Assembly: GCA_030152105.1 (NCBI GenBank)
Contig: JASLIH010000129.1
Span: forward strand, 1-8,410
DNA: 8,410 nt
Source: Actinomycetes bacterium
GTDB lineage: Bacteria > Actinomycetota > CALGFH01
Reading direction: 5' to 3'
Every line of letters starts with the position of its first letter. The stretch's first letter is position 1. Position numbers and translations under genes: made by a program. This document shows positions 1 to 5,455 of this stretch, piece after piece. The notes beneath the pieces are model-generated. The model searched no databases. It was not told the DNA's origin and was given only the letters and a program-made list of their open reading frames with translations.

Positions 1-1
1 C

Positions 2-229
2 GGGCTGCCGCCGGCGCCGGCGGACCGGACCTACCAGCTCTGGGTGGTGAACCGGTCCGGCCCGCGCCCGGCCGGGCTGGTCGAGGTGGCCGGCGGCGAG
101 GGCCGGGTCACCAGGCTGCTCGACGGGCCGGTGACCGGGAACGAGCAGGTCGCCATGACCGTCGAACGCCAGGGCGGGGCGGCCAGGCCGACCTCCGAGC
201 CGGTGGTGGTGGTCGACCTCAAGGCCTGA
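2..229 (+). CDS. Anti-sigma factor, RskA family, C-terminal end (partial)
   Basis: Only the last 75 residues are in the window; the gene starts upstream and the frame is open from base 2. The visible part begins GLPPAPADRTYQLWVV, continues with an AGL..V segment and ends with VAMTVERQGG and a PTSEPVVVV tail. This is the signature of the extracytoplasmic C-terminal domain of RskA-type anti-sigma factors (LPPAP...YQLW..., then a VTVE..GG..PT motif). In that family the protein is a single-pass membrane protein whose cytoplasmic N-terminal zinc-finger-like domain holds an ECF sigma factor inactive. The partner sigma gene is normally just upstream, outside this window. The stop lies 6 bases from the convergent stop of the DivIVA-repeat gene, so the two genes meet tail-to-tail without a visible terminator. 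The domain call is fairly sure; the sigma factor partner is inferred. Confidence 0.8.
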   Translation, partial: GLPPAPADRTYQLWVVNRSGPRPAGLVEVAGGEGRVTRLLDGPVTGNEQVAMTVERQGGAARPTSEPVVVVDLKA

Positions 230-235
230 GCCCGG

Positions 236-1354
236 TCAGGGGCCGTCGGCTCGCTCCTTGAGCTTGCGGAGGATCTCCTCCTGGGCTGCCGGGTCCGGTT
301 CGGGGAACTGGGCGGCCAGGCGGACCAGGAAGGCGTCGACCTCGCTGGTGGCATAGCCCCGGGGGCCGAGCGGGAAGCGCTGGCGCAGCACGTCCCACCG
401 GTTCATGGTGTCCCCGTCGCGGCCGGCCAGGGCGCGGGCCGCCTTGGCCAGGAACAGGTCGACGTGGGTCGGCAGGTAGCCGGGGGCGCCCCGGTCGAAG
501 TTCCGCGTCTCCACCTCCGACGGGGACAGCGGCCGCACCGGCGACAGGGTCGGGGGCCGCTGGGCTGGCGGCGGCGGGGTCGGCGCGGGCGCCGACGACG
601 GCGGGACCGACGGCGGCGGGAAGAACCCCTCGTCCGGCCCGGCCGGCGGCGCGATGTGGGGGCTCGCGACCGGGAATGGATCTGGATCAGGGGCCGGCCC
701 GGCGGGCGGCCGGGGACGCGCCGGCGAGCTGGGAGGCCCGGCCGGCGGCGGCTGGGCGGCGGGAAGGGGCCCAGCGGCCGGTGGCGGCTGTGCCGCGGGA
801 AGGGGTCCGGCGGCTGGCCGCGGATGGGAAGGTGGCAGGGGCCCGGCGGCCGGGGGCTGTCGCGCGACCATCGGCGGGTCCAGGCCAGCGACGGGCTCGG
901 CCGTCGGGCCGGCTCCGCGGTCAAGGTCCGGATCGGAGGCGAGCGGTGCCTCCCGGGCCAGCGGCTCCTCCCTGACCTCGGCCGGGTCGGGAGGGCGGAA
1001 CCCGTGGGCGGGACGGAGCAGGCCGGAGCGGGGTGGGGCGGGCAGGGCCGAGGGTGGGCGCAGGGGCTCGTGGGCGGCCTGCTCGAGCTCGGCCACGACC
1101 TCGTCGAGGAACCGGTCGACCTCGTCCATCTCGTAACCACCGATGGCGGGCTGGAACCGCGCCTCCTCGACCTCTTCCGGGGTGAGGGGGAGCTGGTCGC
1201 CGGGGCCGCTGGCGCCAAGGCCGTTGCGCAGGCGGGCCAGGTCGGTGGCGGCCCGTTCGAGCAGGCGGCGAACCTCGCGCCGCTTGTACCCACGAACGAC
1301 CCTGCTGAAGGTCCGCGTCCGGACCTCCTCGGGCGCGAGCCGACCTTCGGTCAT
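236..1354 (-). CDS. DivIVA-domain repeat protein with proline-rich linker
   Basis: The product has 372 residues. Four short DivIVA-like modules are visible, each of the pattern 'V..x.F....GY....V..FL': residues about 6-42 (TFSRVVRGYKRREVRRLL), 57-92 (RFQPAIGGYEMDEVDRFL), 276-311 (NFDRGAPGYLPTHVDLFL) and 317-350 (RFPLGPRGYATSEVDAFL). They form two pairs separated by a linker of about 180 residues dominated by Pro, Ala and Gly, which contains a 12-residue tandem repeat. In Actinomycetota the GY-containing DivIVA head binds curved membrane and organises polar growth or septation. Unlike true DivIVA/Wag31 there is no long coiled coil here, so this is more like the DivI1A-domain repeat proteins of unknown role. 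ATG at 1354 was chosen because module 1 follows directly; the open frame continues upstream but codes for nothing family-like. No clear ribosome binding site precedes this ATG. A role in cell-pole or envelope organisation is inferred only. Confidence 0.82.
   Translation of the reverse strand: MTEGRLAPEEVRTRTFSRVVRGYKRREVRRLLERAATDLARLRNGLGASGPGDQLPLTPEEVEEARFQPAIGGYEMDEVDRFLDEVVAELEQAAHEPLRPPSALPAPPRSGLLRPAHGFRPPDPAEVREEPLAREAPLASDPDLDRGAGPTAEPVAGLDPPMVARQPPAAGPLPPSHPRPAAGPLPAAQPPPAAGPLPAAQPPPAGPPSSPARPRPPAGPAPDPDPFPVASPHIAPPAGPDEGFFPPPSVPPSSAPAPTPPPPAQRPPTLSPVRPLSPSEVETRNFDRGAPGYLPTHVDLFLAKAARALAGRDGDTMNRWDVLRQRFPLGPRGYATSEVDAFLVRLAAQFPEPDPAAQEEILRKLKERADGP
747..854 (-). repeat. Tandem 36-bp repeat coding for 12-residue Pro/Ala units
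   Basis: Two well-matched 36-bp units (747-782 and 783-818) and a more diverged third (819-854) lie in the linker of the DivIVA-repeat gene. They encode AGPLPAAQPPPA twice and AGPLPPSHPRPA once, about residues 167-202. The period is a whole number of codons, so copy number can change without breaking the frame. The segment is likely a flexible, disordered spacer. Confidence 0.75.
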
Positions 1355-1474
1355 GGCGCCAGGTTCACTGTGGCTTGGGCGGTCATGGCGACCAGCAGCG
1401 TGCTCCTTGACCGGGTAGGTTGGCAAACGGGAACCACCGGCCAGCCCGCACGGTTCCTCTGGTGGCCGTCGTCC

Positions 1475-1481
1475 GAGGAGG
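1475..1481 (+). promoter_or_regulatory. Ribosome binding site that sets the lipoprotein start
   Basis: GAGGAGG stands 8 bases before the GTG at 1490. The open frame extends far upstream as an antisense shadow of the DivIVA gene, so this strong site together with the signal peptide that follows fixes the true start. The 135-base divergent gap (1355-1489) must hold promoters for both genes; I could not pick out a convincing -35/-10 pair in it. Confidence 0.75.
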
Positions 1482-1489
1482 TCCCCGCG

Positions 1490-1771
1490 GTGCGCCGCAC
1501 CCGCACGATCCTGATCCTGGTGGCCGTCGCGGCCGTGCTGGCCGCCGGCTGCGCCGGCGGGGGCGGGGGCGAGGACAAGGGCGAGGCGGCCATCGCCCCG
1601 GCGGCCGCCTCCTCGACCAGCCGCGGGAGCGCCTCCGGCGACGCCGACACCGACGACGTGCGCATCGTCGACTTCGCCTTCGTCCCCAGGACGGTCAGGG
1701 CCAAGGTCGGCCAGAAGGTCAAATGGGAGCACCAGCCCGACATGCGGGGCAGGGTCAAGGTCTCCGGATAA
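1490..1771 (+). CDS. Small lipoprotein with an internally deleted cupredoxin (plastocyanin-like) domain
   Basis: A 93-residue product starting at GTG. Residues 1-21 are a lipoprotein signal: RR near the start, a hydrophobic core, then a LAAGC lipobox with Cys21 as the lipidated residue. A Gly-rich then Ala/Ser/Asp-rich tether follows (22-56). Residues 57-79 (VRIVDFAFVPRTVRAKVGQ and KVKW) match the opening strands of small secreted cupredoxins. They run at once into HQPDMRGRVKV, which matches the family's last strand after the C..HP.M copper loop. The usual 35-40 residues between them, holding the first copper His and the Cys, are absent. If WEHQPDM is aligned to the normal C-x-x-H-P-x-M, Trp sits at Cys and Gln at His, leaving only Met. 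Copper binding and a normal fold are therefore unlikely, and the gene may be decaying although the frame is intact. An assembly error is the main alternative. Confidence 0.68.
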   Translation: MRRTRTILILVAVAAVLAAGCAGGGGGEDKGEAAIAPAAASSTSRGSASGDADTDDVRIVDFAFVPRTVRAKVGQKVKWEHQPDMRGRVKVSG

Positions 1772-1855
1772 CGGACCACACACACGAACCGAGACCGGCC
1801 GGAGACCGTTCGGGGATGTGTCCGAGATGGCGCCGATCGGGATTCGTGACCGGAA

Positions 1856-1902
1856 CGGTCGACCCTGGTAGGCGACCGCTCCCAGCAGAGGAGCGTCGAC
1901 CG
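1856..1902 (+). promoter_or_regulatory. Possible structured leader or paired operator before the Gmad2 gene
   Basis: CGGTCGAC (1856-1863) and GTCGACCG (1895-1902) are perfect 8-base inverted repeats. An inner hairpin CGCTCC/GGAGCG (1877-1882 with 1890-1895, 7-base loop) lies between them. Because GTCGAC is itself palindromic, the two outer copies could equally be paired protein-binding sites 37 bases apart. The structure ends just before the G-run (1902-1907) that serves as ribosome binding site for ATG 1914. The rest of the 142-base gap after the lipoprotein shows no convincing promoter or terminator. Function is unproven, and such repeats arise easily in GC-rich DNA. Confidence 0.3.
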
Positions 1903-1913
1903 GGGGGTCAGCA

Positions 1914-2984
1914 ATGCGTCCAGCTCATCTCCGTCTCGTGGCCGTCGCCGGCGTGCTCGCCGTCGTGGTCGGGGTCGCCACCGCCTTCGTGGTCGGCCGC
2001 GACAACCCGGCCCAGCCCGCCGCCGTGGCCAGCCCAGCCACCACCTCCGTCACCCCAGCGACCGGCAACAAGACCACTCCCGACAAGGGCACCGACCCGG
2101 CGCCTCCGCCCACGCCCAGGCCGCCCGTCGACCAGCCCGACCGTGCCGCCAAGGCCGCCGCCGTGGCCTTCATGCGCGAGCTCGGCATGCGCGACCCGGT
2201 GGCCGCGTCCTACCGCAGGACCGGCGCGGCCACGGCCGAGGTCGGCCTCCACCCGCGGGCCGGCGAGGGCGGCCGCCTGCTGGACACCATCACCACCAAG
2301 GTCCAGCTGCACCGCTACACCAACGGCTGGGTCGCGACCGGGGCCATGGCCGGCACCATCGAGGTCGAGCAGCCGCTGCCCTTCTCCCGCATCTCCTCGC
2401 CGCTGCCCGTGAGCGGCATGTCGGTCGCCTACGAGGGCACGGTGCACGTGACCGTCACCGAGGACCGCCGCGGCGCCGACCGCGTGCTCGGCAAGGGCTT
2501 TGTGACCGGCGGGGCGGACTCGCTCGGCCCGTTCAGCGGCCAGGTCACCTTCACCCGACCCACCGGCGACGCCGGCTGGGTGGTCTTCACCCCCGACTCC
2601 GGCGCCGACCTCGGCGTCTTCACCGCCACCGCGGTCCGGGTCCGGTTCGTCAACAGCGACCACAAGCCCCAGATCCTGGGCGTCGTCACCGACCCGCGCC
2701 CGGCCGCCTCGAGCCAGCTGGTGACCCTCGCCGGGACCGGGACCCTCACCGTCGGCGTCAAGGGCTTCGCCATCGACGAGCTCCGCGTGCTGCTGATCCC
2801 CAGCGGCACCGGCAACCGGCCTCACGCCCAGCTGCTCGGGGTCGACCGCACCAGCGAGAACGGCGAGCGCTGGTCCGTCTCCTGGCGCTACCCCGACCAG
2901 TCGTTCCACGGCCACCTGCTGATCCAGGCCAACGGCCGTGGCGGGACGGCCGAGCACGACGGGATCGCCGTCTACCACGCCTGA
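1914..2984 (+). CDS. Membrane-anchored Gmad2-domain (immunoglobulin-like) protein
   Basis: The product has 356 residues. Residues 6-28 form an N-terminal hydrophobic segment without a lipobox Cys, so it is either an uncleaved anchor or a signal peptide. A Pro/Thr/Ala-rich linker follows to about residue 75. Residues 77-159 form a small alpha/beta-looking region (RAAKAAAVAFMRELGMRDP, then VQLHRYTNGWVATG). Residues 160-254 match Gmad2: an ISSPLPVSGMSVAYEGTVHV opening, then GPFSGQVTF and a VVFTPDSG strand. Gmad2 is an extracellular immunoglobulin-like fold, first named from spore-germination proteins but common in Actinomycetota surface proteins that do not sporulate. The last 100 residues, ending SVSWRYPDQSFHGHLLIQA, I do not recognise. 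The protein probably acts outside the membrane; ligand and role are unknown. Its closeness to an RskA anti-sigma factor and a lipoprotein fits an envelope function, but co-regulation is not shown. Confidence 0.78.
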   Translation: MRPAHLRLVAVAGVLAVVVGVATAFVVGRDNPAQPAAVASPATTSVTPATGNKTTPDKGTDPAPPPTPRPPVDQPDRAAKAAAVAFMRELGMRDPVAASYRRTGAATAEVGLHPRAGEGGRLLDTITTKVQLHRYTNGWVATGAMAGTIEVEQPLPFSRISSPLPVSGMSVAYEGTVHVTVTEDRRGADRVLGKGFVTGGADSLGPFSGQVTFTRPTGDAGWVVFTPDSGADLGVFTATAVRVRFVNSDHKPQILGVVTDPRPAASSQLVTLAGTGTLTVGVKGFAIDELRVLLIPSGTGNRPHAQLLGVDRTSENGERWSVSWRYPDQSFHGHLLIQANGRGGTAEHDGIAVYHA

Positions 2985-2985
2985 C

Positions 2986-3028
2986 GGCAGACGAAGGGGG
3001 AGCCGCGGCGGCTCCCCCTTCGTCTGCC
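2986..3028 (+). terminator. Strong hairpin terminator after the Gmad2 gene
   Basis: A perfect inverted repeat begins 2 bases after the stop codon: arms 2986-3004 and 3010-3028 (19 bp, or 20 bp if the loop-closing G-C pair is counted), with a 3-5 base loop. No T-run follows, which is usual for high-GC actinobacterial terminators. Such a stem should stop RNA polymerase or protect the 3' end, and it insulates the tetR promoter that starts 3 bases later. Confidence 0.85.
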
Positions 3029-3030
3029 CG

Positions 3031-3058
3031 TTGACGCGGGTGCGCGCCCCCTCATACT
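3031..3058 (+). promoter_or_regulatory. Likely sigma-70-type promoter of the tetR-MFS operon
   Basis: TTGACG (3031-3036, five of six matches to the consensus -35) and CATACT (3053-3058, four of six to the -10) are separated by 16 bases. The start codon at 3069 lies 10 bases past the -10, so transcription probably begins at or within a few bases of the ATG. No Shine-Dalgarno sequence fits in between, consistent with a leaderless mRNA. Confidence 0.55.
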
Positions 3059-3068
3059 CTGGCGGCCG

Positions 3069-3737
3069 ATGAATGAGCACTCACTCAGTCCCCTGCCGAC
3101 CGGGACCAGGGCCCAGCTGGTCGACGCCGCCGAGCGTGTCCTGCGCGCCAAGGGCCTGGCCAGGGCGACCACCAAGGAGATCGCCCGGGAGGCCGGCTAC
3201 GCCGAGGGCACCTTGTACCTGCACTTCGCCGACAAGCTCGACCTGGTCCGGGCCGTGCACGAGCGGCTCCTGCCCGCCTTCATCGAGATGGTCGGGCACC
3301 TTCCCGGGAAGGCCGGCCTCGGCACGGTCCAGGGAAACCTGACCGAGCTGGCCAGGGGCGCCCTGCAGCTCTACCGGGACATCCTGCCGCTCGGGTCCTC
3401 GCTGTTCGCCGACCCCGAGCTGCTGGGGCGGTTCCGGGCCCTGCTGGCCGAGCGGGGCGGCGGGCCCCACCGGGCCTGGGAGCCGGTGATCGCCTACCTC
3501 CGGGCCGAGCAGGCGCTTGGCCGGGTCGCTCCGGGCGCCGACCCGGCGGCGGCCGCCCTGCTGCTGCTCGGCGCCTGCCAGCAGCTCGTGTTCGTTGAGC
3601 TGATGACCGGCCCCGAGACGCTCCCGTTCCCCGACCGGCCCGACCCGGCCGCCGAGCTGGTGGCCACCCTGCTCACCGGGCTCTCCCCCGCCCCGGCCTC
3701 CCTGCCTGACCCGAGTGAACTGGAGCGACGACCATGA
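3069..3737 (+). CDS. TetR/AcrR-family transcriptional repressor
   Basis: The product has 222 residues. Residues about 13-60 form the TetR DNA-binding domain: LVDAAERVLRAKGLARATTK, then EIAREAGYAEGTLYLHFADK, which carries the helix-turn-helix with the typical GTLYLHF recognition helix. The remaining residues are the divergent alpha-helical ligand-binding and dimerisation half, with a C-terminal LLLLGACQQLVFVEL helix. The first seven codons coincide with the operator palindrome, so the coding sequence is constrained by DNA-binding function there. The stop codon overlaps the exporter start (ATGA), indicating translational coupling. By family precedent it represses itself and the exporter until a drug or metabolite binds; the inducer cannot be inferred. 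Confidence 0.93.
   Translation: MNEHSLSPLPTGTRAQLVDAAERVLRAKGLARATTKEIAREAGYAEGTLYLHFADKLDLVRAVHERLLPAFIEMVGHLPGKAGLGTVQGNLTELARGALQLYRDILPLGSSLFADPELLGRFRALLAERGGGPHRAWEPVIAYLRAEQALGRVAPGADPAAAALLLLGACQQLVFVELMTGPETLPFPDRPDPAAELVATLLTGLSPAPASLPDPSELERRP
3070..3087 (+). promoter_or_regulatory. TetR-type operator overlapping the tetR start codon
   Basis: TGAATGAG-CA-CTCACTCA is an 18-bp inverted repeat with one mismatch between its 8-base arms. It looks like the TGAGTGAG..CTCACTCA sites often found at tetR-efflux promoters. It starts at the second base of the ATG, downstream of the -10, where a bound repressor would block transcription initiation. Autoregulation by the adjacent TetR is inferred. 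Confidence 0.68.
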
Positions 3738-5455
3738 GCACCTCGACCGCCACCGCCGAGCCCGGCCGGGCGCCGGGCGGCGCCGACCCGCGGCGCTGGG
3801 TCGCCCTTGCCGTCGTGCTGACCGCCGGCTTCATGCAGCTGGTCGACATCAGCATCGTGAACGTGGCCATCCCCTCGATCCAGCGCGACCTCGACGCCAC
3901 CTACTCCCAGATCCAGTGGGTGCTGGCCGGCTACCAGCTGGCCTTTGCGATCATGCTGATCACCGGCGGGCGCCTCGGTGACATCTACGGCCGCAAGCGC
4001 ATGTTCATGATCGGCATGGCCGGCTTCACCCTCGCATCCGCCCTCTGCGGGCTGGCCCAGAGCCCGTCCATGCTGATCGCCTCGCGCGTCCTCCAGGGCC
4101 TGTTCGGGGCGGTCATGTTCCCCCAGATCCTCTCGGTCATCCAGGTCACCTTCCCGCCCCGGGAGCGGGCCACCGCGTTCGGCATGTTCGGGGCCACCAT
4201 CGGGCTGGCCACCATCACCGGCCCCCTGGTCGGCGGGCTGCTGATCGAGGCCAACCTGCTCGGGCTCGAGTGGCGACCGATCTTCCTGGTCAACGTCCCG
4301 ATCGGGATCGCCGCCCTGGCTTTCGCGAGCCGCTTCCTGGCCGAGTCGAAAGCGCCGCGGGCGCTGCGGCTCGACCTGGTCGGCGTCGCCATCGTCACCG
4401 CCGGGCTGCTGCTGCTCGTCTTTCCCCTGGTCCAGGGCCGCGACGTGGACTGGCCCCCGTGGACGTTCCTGTCGATGGCCGCCGCCGTGCCCGTGCTGGC
4501 CGGCTTCGCCCTCTACGAGCGGCGCAAGAAGGCGCGCGACGGCTCGCCCCTGGTCGACCTCGACCTGTTCCGCCAGCCCTCGTTTGTTCCCGGGCTGGCC
4601 CTGGCCGCCATCTTCTTCATGGGCATCCCGGCGTTCTTCCTGACCTTCTCGCTGTGGCTCCAGATCGGCCTGGGGTTCAGCCCGCTGCACGCCGGACTGA
4701 CCGGGGTGCCGTTCGCGGTCGGGTCGGCGCTGGCCTCGGCGGCGTCGGTCCGGCTGGTGCCGACCCTCGGCCGGCGAATCCTCAGCGTGGGCTCGCTGCT
4801 GCTGGTGGCCGGGATGGGGGCGCTCATCTGGACGGTGGACCGCTACGGCGGTGCCGTCCACTCCTGGCAGCTGCTCCCGGCCCTGCTGCTCTGCGGCCTC
4901 GGCCTCGGCTGCGTGATCGCCCCGCTGGTCAACGTGATCCTGGCCGGCATCAGAGGCCAGGACGCCGGCGCCGCCTCGGGCGTGCTCACCACCGTCCAGC
5001 AGGTTGGCGGGGCGGTCGGGGTGGCCCTGATCGGGGTCATCTTCTTCGGGCTGCTGGGCAGCCAGGCCGCGGGCGTGGCCGACGACGTCCTCGGCGGCCT
5101 CCAGCGCGACCTCCAGGGGGCCGGGGTCCCGCCGGCCGTGACCCGGCAGATCGAGGCCGGCTTCCGTACCTGCTTCGAGGACCGGGCCAACGCCAAGGAC
5201 CCGTCGGCCGTCCCGGCCAGCTGCGCCAGGGCCCAGGCCCAGGGCCAGGCCCAGGGCCAGGGCCAGGAGCAGATCGGCCGGGTTGTCGCCGCCACTGCCG
5301 ACGCCGCCCGCCGCGAGGACTTCTCCAAGGCGTTCCAGCGCAGCCTGCTGTTCGAGGTGGCCGTGTACCTCGTCTGCTTCCTGCTGGTGTTCCTGCTCCC
5401 GGACGCCCGCGGCGACGCGGCCGGGCAGCTCGCCGAGGCGGCCGGGCCGGTCTAG
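3734..5455 (+). CDS. DHA2-family MFS drug exporter (EmrB/QacA type, 14 TM)
   Basis: The product has 573 residues. TM1 carries VDISIVNVAIP (residues 37-47), the DHA motif D1 with membrane Asp38. The loop after TM2 has motif A, GRLGDIYGRKR (79-89), and TM5 has a motif-C-like ATIGLATITGPLVGG. Length and hydrophobic segments fit 14 helices, i.e. proton-driven efflux of drugs or toxic metabolites across the cytoplasmic membrane. The last external loop, before TM14, is long (about residues 445-530). It holds two cysteines (480 and 497) that could form a disulfide and a Gln/Gly/Ala repeat (500-513). GGAG 8 bases upstream, plus the 4-base ATGA overlap with tetR, supports the start. The stop codon shares bases with the convergent reductase stop. 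Substrate is unknown; family assignment is firm. Confidence 0.94.
   Translation: MSTSTATAEPGRAPGGADPRRWVALAVVLTAGFMQLVDISIVNVAIPSIQRDLDATYSQIQWVLAGYQLAFAIMLITGGRLGDIYGRKRMFMIGMAGFTLASALCGLAQSPSMLIASRVLQGLFGAVMFPQILSVIQVTFPPRERATAFGMFGATIGLATITGPLVGGLLIEANLLGLEWRPIFLVNVPIGIAALAFASRFLAESKAPRALRLDLVGVAIVTAGLLLLVFPLVQGRDVDWPPWTFLSMAAAVPVLAGFALYERRKKARDGSPLVDLDLFRQPSFVPGLALAAIFFMGIPAFFLTFSLWLQIGLGFSPLHAGLTGVPFAVGSALASAASVRLVPTLGRRILSVGSLLLVAGMGALIWTVDRYGGAVHSWQLLPALLLCGLGLGCVIAPLVNVILAGIRGQDAGAASGVLTTVQQVGGAVGVALIGVIFFGLLGSQAAGVADDVLGGLQRDLQGAGVPPAVTRQIEAGFRTCFEDRANAKDPSAVPASCARAQAQGQAQGQGQEQIGRVVAATADAARREDFSKAFQRSLLFEVAVYLVCFLLVFLLPDARGDAAGQLAEAAGPV
5231..5272 (+). repeat. Six-base tandem repeat coding for an (A/G)Q tract
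   Basis: Seven imperfect copies of GCCCAG/GGCCAG (the last is GAGCAG) encode a run of alternating Gln with Ala or Gly at residues 500-513 of the exporter. The tract lies in the predicted external loop before the last helix. The in-frame period allows slippage without loss of the reading frame. Confidence 0.75.

Noticed and set aside
464..1489. Long plus-strand open frame leading into the lipoprotein
   Set aside because: It is antisense to the DivIVA-repeat gene. The strong ribosome binding site and lipoprotein signal place the true start at 1490.
1355..1783. N-terminal extension of the DivIVA-repeat gene by 143 codons
   Set aside because: The extension runs antisense through the lipoprotein gene and shows no family similarity, while the first DivIVA module begins right after the ATG at 1354.
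1852..1878. GGAAC with a possible ECF-type -10 before the Gmad2 gene, tempting given the nearby RskA-type anti-sigma factor
   Set aside because: No CGTC or GTT element stands at the required 16-17 base distance, so the match is only the five-base half.
1908..3080. 390-codon minus-strand open frame over the Gmad2 gene
   Set aside because: It is an antisense shadow: its translation is a Gly/Asp/Val-rich string without domains, whereas the plus strand gives a signal anchor and a Gmad2 domain.
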